Assembly: GCF_019393635.1 (NCBI RefSeq)
Contig: NC_057863.1
Location: 644,718,660-644,782,659, forward strand
Length of the DNA: 64,000 nucleotides
Source: Dromiciops gliroides
Lineage: Eukaryota; Chordata; Mammalia; Microbiotheria; Microbiotheriidae
Direction of reading: 5' to 3'
Below the pieces are notes generated by a model that did no database searches, was not told the origin of the DNA, and worked only from the letters and a program-made list of their open reading frames with translations. This document shows positions 53,100-64,000 of this stretch, piece by piece; within the stretch, counting starts at the first letter, position 1, and every line of letters starts with the position of its first letter. The translations under genes were made by a program, and so were the position numbers.

Positions 53100-54150
53100 T
53101 ATTTGGAAGTGTGGGAGGATGTTAATTTCTTTTTTTGTTTGGTTTTTTTAGTTTGCAACATTTGGTTGGGGGGTTTTTTGGTTTTGGTTTTTTTTGGTTT
53201 TGGTGGGGCAATGGGGGTTAAGTGACTTGCCCAGGGTCACACAGCTAGTAAGTGTGAAATGTCTAAGGCCAGATTTGAACTCAGGTACTCCTGAATCCAG
53301 GGCCGACGATTTATTCACTGTGCCACCTGGCTGCCCCAGCAACATTTGTTTTTATAAGATTTCTACTTACAATGATTTCTTCCTCCCTCCTGTCCCTCAA
53401 CTCTCCCCAAGACAGCAAGCAATCCAATACAGGTTATACATGTGCAATCACATTAAACATTTCTATATTAGTCATGCTGTGCTACAAGAATCAGAGCAAA
53501 AAGGAAAAACCTCAAAAAAGAAAAAAAAATGGAGATAGTATGGTTCAATCTGCATCTAGATTCCATAGTTTGTTTGTTTGTTTTTTTCTGGATTTGGAGA
53601 GCATTTTCCAACATGAGTTGGAACTATCTTGGACCATTGTATAGCTGAGAAGAGTCAAGTCTATCACAGTTGATCAACACACAATGTTGTTGATAACTGT
53701 GTACAATGTTCTCCTGGTTCTGCTCCTCTCACTCAGCATCAGTTCCTGTAAGTCCTTCCAGGTTTCTCTGAACTCCACCTGCTCATCGTTTCTTATAGCA
53801 CAATAGTATTCCATTACATTCATATACCACAACTTGTTCAACCATTCCCCAATTGATGGGCATCCCCTCAATTTCCAATTCCTTGCCACCACAAAAAGAG
53901 CAGCTCTAAATATTTTTGCACATGTGGGTCCTTTTCCCTTTTTTATGATCTCTTTGGGGGAAAGACCTAATAGTGGTATTGCTGGGTCAAAGGGTATGCA
54001 CAGCTTTATAGCCCTTTGGGCATAATTCCAAATTGCTCTCCAGAATGGTTGGATCAGTTCACAGCTCCCCCAACAATGCATTAGTATTCCAATTTTTCCA
54101 CAGCTTCTCCAACGTTATTTTCCTTTTTTGTCATATTAGCTAATCTGAGT
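53100..54150 (-). mobile_element. L1 LINE, 3' end with ORF2 C-terminus
   Basis: Minus-strand reading 54081-53674 stays open for 135 codons and gives PFDPAIPLLGLSPKE, IFRAALFVVARNWKL, WLNKLWYMNVMEYYCAI and NDEQVEFRETW, the C-terminal segment of L1 ORF2. The 3' UTR follows leftward and is split by a SINE. The open frame suggests a fairly young copy, but it lacks the rest of the element. Confidence 0.9.
53165..53338 (-). mobile_element. Short CORE-SINE inside L1 3' UTR
   Basis: Antisense; duplicated gcaacatttg at 53155-53164 and 53339-53348; GT-rich tail. Confidence 0.92.
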
Positions 54151-54209
54151 TCCACCACCCCACCCCTTTATCCCTGTGTCTGCCAGGCCAGGGATAATTA
54201 ACAATAAGT

Positions 54210-54330
54210 ACCCCAGGGATTGCAAAGGGGCTTGACAAGTAGCTCATTCTTTGCTCACTACAGCCCTACCCATTTTACAGGTGAGAAAAATGGGGCAGCA
54301 CAGATTAAGATTTGCCCAGGTTAGTGCGCT
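54210..54330 (-). mobile_element. MIR fragment
   Basis: CTACCCATTTTACAGGTGAGAAAAATGGGGCAGCACAGATTAAGATTTGCCCAGG. Confidence 0.65.
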
Positions 54331-54353
54331 TCTGAGAGGGAGCTGCAGGCCTG

Positions 54354-54374
54354 ATTGCGCCCCCTGGCGGCCTC
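54354..54374 (-). promoter_or_regulatory. Candidate CTCF site upstream of CCDC97
   Basis: Plus strand GCGCCCCCTGGCGGCC is a near-canonical CTCF core read on the minus strand (GGCCGCCAGGGGGCGC). It lies about 280 bases before the CCDC97 start codon and next to its CpG island. Confidence 0.55.
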
Positions 54375-54499
54375 AATGGGTAACACCCTGAAGTTAGCAT
54401 CCTTGACTGCTCAGCTCATTAAATCCTGGCCTCCGTTGAGTGCAAGCTCCTTGCGAGCAGACGTTGTCCCCCTTTCGGCCCTCTCGGTACCCCCTCTGA

Positions 54500-54640
54500 G
54501 GACACAGCTTTGGGGCTGGCACTGCACAACCGGAACCAAGGGCCGGAAGCGCCGGCCGAGACAGAGACAGTTTGAGCGCCGCACTCGGGAGCGCCGGAAG
54601 TGGGCTCCGAGAGCCCGGATCGCGACCGAGCGGACTCAGG
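54500..54640 (+). promoter_or_regulatory. CCDC97: CCDC97 CpG-island promoter
   Basis: GC-rich sequence with ETS-type sites (GCCGGAAGC near 54542, GCCGGAAGTG at 54593-54602) and no TATA box just before the ATG at 54641, as is usual for housekeeping genes. Transcription start not fixed. Confidence 0.55.
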
Positions 54641-57068
54641 ATGGAGACGGAAGCGGTTCAGGGTCCCCGAGCAGGTGAGGACCGGGCCGGGAAGTGCGAG
54701 GGGTGGGGTTACGGGGAGGGGGGGTACCAAGCCACGGCGTCGTCACCAAAAACAGCATGTCCCCCGCCCCCGGAGCCCCGTCCTCTCGGTCCGCTGGCGT
54801 TTTTTGAGAAGCCACGCGAGACAAGAGTAGCCCTCGGGGAGCTTCCCTTCCCCCACCCTCAGCGCTTTGTCCCGGGGCCCGGCGCCTGCGCACACGGGCA
54901 CACCTGCCTCGGCTCCGGGTCCTCTCTGGCGACGCTTGCGCAGATGCATTCACCGCTGTCTCGCTACTGTCCCGACCCTGGGCTTAGAACAGCCCCCACG
55001 CAGGGCGAGCAGTGGAGAGAGTAAGGAGCTGGATTCAAATCCCAGCTCTCCCTTGAAGCTATTGGGTTTAAGCAAGTTTTAAGCAAGTTGGTTCACGTCT
55101 GAGCCGCACGCACACATACGCACCCCGCCCCCATATGTGAAACCGGGCCCCTGATCCCAAGGAGTGTAAGCGCGGGGAGGGCAGGTCGCGCGCTGGTGGG
55201 GGGCGGCGGGGAGGGGCGGCCCCGCCTAGTGGGCGTGGTCACTCCCGTTCCTAGCAGCTGTCGAAGCCTCTGCAGGCGCCGAGCTCGGGTCCGGGCTGGG
55301 AGGGGGCGCCCTGCACTGGGGGGAGCCGAGCGGGGCGCAGCCCGCCAAGGACCCCCAGAGCCGGGGCCCCGGCCAGGCCAAGGAAAAAGAAGAGGAGGAG
55401 GAGGAGGGCCAGGAGGACCCCGGCGTCCGGGCCATGTTGCGCGCCGTGGCCGGCAGCCGCATCCCCGTGCAGAGCCAGCAGAAAGATGAGCCCGACTTCA
55501 CGGAGAAGGAGAAGGTGGCCATCCTGGGTCGCCTCTACCGGGACAAGCCCCTGGTCTTTCTGGAGAGGTTCCGGAGCAGCCTCCGGGAGGAGCACCTGGC
55601 CTGCTTCCAGCACCTGCGAGGGGACTACCGGGCCGACTTCTACTGCGCCGAGGTGCTCCGGGGAGGCGCCGGCCGGGACAGGGCCTCCCGCACCCGGCTG
55701 AGGAACAGGCGCTATGCAGCCCTCCGGGAGCTCATCCGGGGTACGGGGCCCGCAGACCGAGCGGGTGGGCCCGGGCCGGGGCTATACTGGGACAGTGAGG
55801 GGGACGGGACAGACACGGGGGCATTCACACAGATGGGACCGAGGGCCGAATACTGGGAGGGGCACTGGGACAGAGGCTGAAAAGGTAGCCAAAACTGGGA
55901 CAGGGATGGGGACAGACACTGGGAGGGGCACTGGGACAGAGGCTGAAAAGGTAGCCAAGAGCAGACTGGGACGAGCAGAAGATACACTGTAGCAGACGTA
56001 AACATGCGAACACAGGCCGGGGCCCCAGAGACCTACACCGTGTGCCCAAACACAGTATCCTCACCCACCCACAAATGTGCCTTCCCAGAAGCCCCGAGAA
56101 ACGCCCGCTGTCTGCCCCTCTCCTGCCCCAGCGGGAGGGCTGCGGGTGTTGTAGAGCGGCGACCAGAGAGGGGGAGGAAGGGCTGGTGAGTGCGAGGAGC
56201 TCCGCTTTTAGGGGTCCCCATGGGAAGGGCGCGGGTCAAGCTGCCTGTGTCCCGTCGTGCCAGGTGGGGAGTACTTCAGCGATGAGCAGATGCGGGCTCG
56301 GGACCCCCTGCTGTATGAGCAGTACATTGGACAGTACCTGAGTGACGAGGAGCTGGCTGCTCGTTCCCCAAAGACCCTGGCCCCTGACGGCTGCCCTCTG
56401 GCCGACCTGCTTCTGCAGTCCTACCAGGAGGGGGTGCTGCAGCGAAGGCTGTTGCAGCAGCAGGAGGAGGAGGAGGCCTGCCTGGAGGAGGAGGATGAAG
56501 ACGACGAGGACAACGAGGAGGAGGAGGAAAGTGAGAGACGGGGCCCAGCGGGTTTACGGGGGCTGCAGAAGGCTCCTCGGGACAGCCCGAACCCACCAGC
56601 TGAATGGTCTGTCCAACAGATTCCGGGCCTGGGCAGGACGAGGAGGCCTGGGTCCCTGACTTGGAGGAGAAGGTCATTCTGAGAGAGGAATTCACCAGCA
56701 GGATGCACCAGCGCTTCTTGGACGGCAAGGACGGAGACTTCGATTACAGGTGGGTCTGTTCCCCGTGTCTCCATCTTTCTAACACTAGGCATCGTCCCCA
56801 GAGCTCGGGGAGATGGGCAGCGCAAGCGTTACTGATGGAGACTTGGGAACCAGGACCCAGAAACAGTGGCCTGGATCGAAGGGCTTCAAGCCCTGACCTC
56901 TCTCCTCCACTCCTCTGTTGACTCCCTTTACCTCCCCTCTTCCTCTGCAGTAAGGTGGATGACAACCCAGAGTTTGACAACTTGGACATTGTGACTCGGG
57001 ATGAAGAAGAGCGATACTTCGATGAAGAGGAGCCAGGGGAGGCACTGACCACAGAGCCTGATGACTAG
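54641..57068 (+). CDS. CCDC97: CCDC97, coiled-coil domain-containing protein 97
   Basis: Exons 54641-54674, 55258-55740, 56264-56530, 56620-56749 and 56951-57068 give 343 codons plus stop, the same length as I recall for human. Recognisable family stretches: [83 protein letters not shown] followed by a Gln/Glu coiled coil and a long acidic run, then [29 protein letters not shown] and [19 protein letters not shown]. The protein is acidic, with no signal peptide or membrane segment; it has been reported with spliceosomal SF3b-type complexes, from memory. The N-terminal 70 residues are poorly conserved. Exon 2 starts at a tandem TAG-CAG acceptor. Confidence 0.95.
55852..55958 (+). repeat. 66-base tandem duplication in CCDC97 intron 2
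   Basis: A 41-base segment at 55852-55892 is repeated without visible change at 55918-55958, offset 66 bases; related GGGACAGACAC motifs flank both. A two-copy minisatellite, young by its identity. Confidence 0.85.
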
Positions 57069-58517
57069 AACTCTGGCCCAGACTTGTGCCCCGCCCCCAC
57101 CCTAGGGGGCCGGGGCAGTGCCATCGGCCCCCAGCAGGGAGCGCCCTCTGCCAGGCACGGACATTCTCCCTCCCCTCCCCCCAACATGACTGAGGAATCT
57201 CAGCCTCTGGTGCTTCTCCTTGGGGTCCCTCTGCCTCCGCCTCTCAGTGACTGTCTCATTCTGTCTCTTCAGATCTCTGTCCCCCGGTCTCCCTCCCTCT
57301 CTTAATGATCCGCAGCATCTCCTGCCTCTCCCAGGATCTCTGAGTGTGTCACCATCAGCTCTTCCCCTGCCTCCCCCCAAGCTCCCTCCTCCTTGAGGGC
57401 CACTGACTTGCTCAGGACCCTTCTGCCCCAGCCCCGTCTTTGGCAAGGTCACCCTAGTGAGGCCTGCTGAGGAATGACGTTGGCTAAAAGAGGCTGTCCC
57501 CCAGCTCCCCTCTGGTCCCCAGCCACAGCCGCAACTCTCCCTTCCTTCACTTCCTCCTGCCCTGTTTACACTCCCCAAATACTTGCAGCCTGTTATCATG
57601 GGCCCTGAGTCATCCTTTGCCTTCCCCCTCCCCTCCCCCATGAAGGCAAGGCCTTCCCACTCCCTTCAGGTCCAGCCCCATGGCCTGCCTGGGTGGGGGG
57701 CTCAGATGGCAGGCTGGCTGTGCCTAATGGGAGCCAGCTGACCCTGGTGACTCAGCCAGTTGTGTGGGAACCCAGGCGTCCTGCCTTCCCAGGCCCCTGG
57801 CTCCCCCTCCCCCAAAGGAAAAGAAGGCTTTCATTCCCCCTCCCCCCCCCAAACCCTTGGGGGAACAGACATTGGAGCTCCGCAGATATCTGAAGCCATG
57901 GGAAGGAGACCACCTAGCTGCCTCACCCCTCCCTTTCTCCCTTCCCAGTGGGGTTTTCCTGCTGAGTCATAGGAGGGAAGTGGGGTGAGTAAGGACTGGG
58001 GAGACATGCCCCACCCCTGCCCTTCTGCCTGCTGGGGAGAAGAAGGTAAGGGCAAAGGGATGAGCTCCCACGGAAGGTAGGCCCCCACCCCCAGCTCTGG
58101 GAAGAACCTGCAGGACTGGACACAGACAGGCCAAGATGAGGAGACAAGAAGTGCTTGTCCTTAAGAGAGTAGAGAGGGAAACTGAGACCCCAGAGGACAA
58201 AGGGCAGAAAACCCAAGCCTCTCAGCTGCCAGCCTAAGGCTCCTACTACCAGCAGATAGTGCCAATGAAAAAGAAATCCAGGGGACTGAGAGGGAAGGGA
58301 AGGGCTCTCCCTAAGACCCTGTCCTTAATCCTCCCCCTCTGGTGGCTGGAAGAGAGCAGAAGCCTTGGGGGTGGGGGCAGGGGGCCAAGGAATGGTCTTC
58401 CTGCATCTCTCCTGTGTCTAGCCCTGATCACTAGGCTGTTCTTTCAGACAGCTCTCCCTGCCTCCATCTGTGTCTCCCGTTATCTGCTCTTTTTCCATTG
58501 TCTCTTGCTGTGCTTCT

Positions 58518-58542
58518 CACACACACACACACACACACACAC
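58518..58542. repeat. (CA)n microsatellite
   Basis: About 12 uninterrupted CA units. Confidence 0.95.
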
Positions 58543-59793
58543 CCCACTTCTCTCCTGGGACAAGCTGGGTGATCCCAGGTCAAGGGATGACTGGTGTCCC
58601 CACAGGGGACTGAGGGGTCGGTGGGTCGGTCAGTCTGTCTGTGTCTCTCCCTGTGGGGGTTAAGGAGAGTGAGTCTGAGTCTGCGTCCTGGGCCAGGCCC
58701 CGTCTCGCCCACGGCTCTGGAGTCAGAGAAAATATTTGTGTTCCGGGCTGCCCCCTGCCGCCCCCTCAGGGACCCAGGCATCCCAGCCCTGGGGCTCTCC
58801 TCTCCCAGGCCAGGGAGAACACAGTTGGGGAGAGGATGAGTGTCTGGGGCTGGCTAGTGCCTCCCCAGGGCCCCCCCTCCTCAAGGTCCCCTCCCCAGGG
58901 TTATGTACCATGTAAACACACCAGGCCTGGGGATATTTATATAGTGGGCTGGGCTCTGTGCCAACGCCCACCGCAGCCCCTGCCCGCGGGCGCCCGCCTG
59001 CCACCGTGGCAGGCAGAGAGGCCCCAGGGAAGGGGGAAGGAGGGGTGGGCACACAAACGCACACCCCAAGCCACAGACAACACAAAACACACCAGCAGGA
59101 GGGAAAACACCCAAACTCCAAGACGCAAATACACCCACTCAGATGTGAATTTGCACAAACTCAGCTGAGACGCCCTGACCCCCCTAAAAACTCACACAAG
59201 CTCCTAGGGAAGGGGAGGGCGGGGGTGACAGGCCCTTGTTTAAGACCAGGAGGAGAGACAGGAAGGGTCCCTACCGCCTTCAGTTTCCTGCCCCTGTGGG
59301 GGCTGGACAGGAAGCTACGCCGGAACCCAGGCATGCCCCCCTTCACTTCCCTCCGGCCCCAGCCTCAGGGGAGGGACTTGGGCCTTTGGGGGAGCAGCCA
59401 CCTTTGTAGTCCTCTCCCCCATCCTCCACACACCCAGCCTCGAACAGCTTTAGGCATGGGGCAGACGTGCCCTGACTTAGCCTGACCACCCAGCCAGGGG
59501 CCCCTGGCAGGCACGAGCCAGGCATGGGGCAGGGCCCCGGGTGCGAAATGGGGAAGGGGGAGGGGCTCTGGAGATGCCAGGGTGGCACACAAAGGGGTGG
59601 GGCTTTCTCCCCCACCCACCACCTCTCCAGAAAGGGGAAGGTGCTTAGCTAGACAATTTCTTCAGCTGTTCTTCAGCAGGCGGGCACCCCTGAAGCCCAG
59701 CCCCCTCCTCTTGTCAGCTCATTGGGCATCCCAGGCCCAAGAGCTCAAGCCTGGGGGCAGAGGGAGCGGCTAGGAGGAAGACAGTGCCGTTTC

Positions 59794-59842
59794 ACGTGTG
59801 TGTGTGTGTGTGTCACTCGTGTGTGTGTGTGTGTGTGTGTCA

Positions 59843-59884
<42 letters not shown>
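59794..59884. repeat. (TG)n array with TCACTCG interruptions
   Basis: Three (TG)n blocks of growing length are separated by two identical TCACTCG interruptions, suggesting duplication of a block-plus-interruption unit. Long alternating purine-pyrimidine sequence can adopt Z-DNA. Confidence 0.95.
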
Positions 59885-59886
<2 letters not shown>

Positions 59887-60525
59887 AATGTACCCAAATG
59901 AGCTATCTCTGCACCTCCCCGTTCACTGGGTCTGTCCAGCTCTCATTCTGTGGGCATCTCTGACTAGAATTTGATGCCTATCATATAGTCTATGCTGGGG
60001 AGGGAAGGGGGGGAGGACAGCTGCATCTGTCAGGGCTGTGTGGTGGTGGGGGGGGGGTGTTCATATGTCTGAGTCTGCTTGTGCACCTTCTTGCCCAACC
60101 TCCACGCTCAGCCGCTATCCCAACAAGTCCTGACAAGAGTTCCACCACCACCAACACTGCTCCCCACTCCCCCACCCCCATCATAAGTAGCATGGGGAAG
60201 GAGCAAACTCCCAGAATGTTGGTCCTGGGCCTTGGGAGAGCCTACCTCCCCCAAAACTGTCCACTGGCTCATGCCCCCTGCAGCAGCCCCCACACGGGAT
60301 AAGTACAGTAAGGAATCCTGGCTGGGGGTGGGACAGAGATGAGCAGAACATAGACTTCAGGGGATGAGGACAAAGAAGGGGAGATGTGGTGAGAAAGAAG
60401 CAGGTTAAGGATGGAGAAACAACTAAGCAGAAGACGACATGGAAGAAGGAAGGCAGACGAGTGGAGAGGGGGGCCCCCAGTTCCTCATCCCAAACAGCCC
60501 CCGTGCCCTCAATAACACACAGATC

Positions 60526-60704
60526 CCAGTTTCTCTCTCCACCTTTTAATCGGCCCCCAGGGGGTTGGGGTCCGGGTGGCCTTTAAATACCACACACCCC
60601 CCCAGGCCGGGTCCCTCTCCCCCTCCCATAAGAGGCCAGCTGGGGGGGGGAGGGGGGAGGGGGCCGGGCCTGCCGGGGGGTCCCCGGGGATCAGGGCAAA
60701 GGTC
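60526..60704 (-). terminator. TGFB1: TGFB1 3' UTR and poly(A) signal
   Basis: Short 3' UTR after the TGA (60705-60707 on the plus strand as TCA). Minus strand carries GTATTTAAAGG then ATTAAA (60545-60550), followed by GGTGGAGAGAG, closely resembling the end of the human TGFB1 mRNA, which also uses ATTAAA. Confidence 0.8.

Positions 60705-64000
<3,296 letters not shown>

Larger units (their letters stand above)
49276..54500. other. Intergenic region HNRNPUL1-CCDC97
   Basis: No gene is recognised. Contents: short MIR pieces (49758-49815, 50588-50650), a minus-strand Mar-1-type SINE, a short SINE at 52057, an L2 piece ending near 52695, and an L1 3' end with a SINE inside it. Candidate CTCF motifs at 50504 and 54354. 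Confidence 0.75.
57069..60520. other. CCDC97: Interval between convergent CCDC97 and TGFB1
   Basis: Must contain the CCDC97 3' UTR, but no AATAAA or ATTAAA on the plus strand is obvious, so its end is not placed. The stretch is C-rich and unique-looking up to about 59,300, with few recognisable SINEs, then has a (TG)n array. Candidate CTCF motif at 58335-58350 (minus strand CCACCAGAGGGGG). A TATAAATA-type box on the minus strand at about 58934-58943 has no gene attached to it. Confidence 0.6.

Noticed and set aside
2216-53338. tRNA genes
   Set aside because: A and B boxes occur only in SINE and MIR heads, which lack cloverleaf arms and end in CORE sequence; no functional tRNA was seen.
2163-53538. 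A recurring peptide like [20 protein letters not shown] in dozens of open frames on both strands
   Set aside because: It is the antisense translation of the short CORE-SINE, not a protein family.

Overview
This is a 64 kb piece of mammalian nuclear DNA, almost certainly from a marsupial. The genes are vertebrate, split by GT-AG introns, and sit in the order AXL - HNRNPUL1 - CCDC97 - TGFB1, with TGFB1 on the minus strand. That is the order I know from human 19q13.2. The repeats point to a marsupial: about 28 copies of one short tRNA-headed CORE-SINE, longer CORE-SINEs with a Bov-B/RTE-like tail (Mar-1 type, known from marsupials), L1 3' fragments, and old MIR/Ther-1 and L2. The high count and low divergence of the short SINE fit an Australian-type (australidelphian) lineage better than opossum, but the species cannot be fixed by reading alone.

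Layout. 1-9,120: the last 12 exons of AXL (second fibronectin domain, transmembrane segment, whole kinase domain, C-tail) and its 3' UTR. 9,120-18,000: intergenic, filled with MIR, SINE, L1, L2 and decayed minisatellites. 18,040-49,270: HNRNPUL1 with a CpG-rich promoter block, a candidate upstream alternative first exon, and 15 coding exons. 49,270-54,500: intergenic with SINEs and a nested L1/SINE. 54,500-57,068: CCDC97, five coding exons. 57,069-60,520: the interval between two convergent genes, with (CA)n and (TG)n arrays. 60,530-64,000: TGFB1 on the minus strand, exons 7 to 1; the start codon lies just beyond the right edge. Summed exon lengths divide by three for the AXL part (515 codons plus stop), HNRNPUL1 (904 plus stop) and CCDC97 (343 plus stop), and the TGFB1 phases all agree, so the exon maps are self-consistent.

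The genes do not form a pathway together; this is conserved synteny. AXL is a receptor kinase for GAS6, HNRNPUL1 an RNA-binding nuclear protein, CCDC97 a small acidic nuclear protein, TGFB1 a secreted cytokine.

No novel multi-gene system is visible. The most interesting points are: a SINE inserted across the 5' splice site of HNRNPUL1 exon 11, duplicating that splice site; a candidate SAP-less alternative first exon for HNRNPUL1 that joins exon 2 in phase; an HNRNPUL1 N-terminus rich in Glu-Pro whose exon probably ends at a GC-AG intron; a compact TGFB1 gene with a divergent stretch in its prodomain; and several repeat insertions with long, clean target-site duplications. I saw no retroviral or other capsid/envelope-bearing element.
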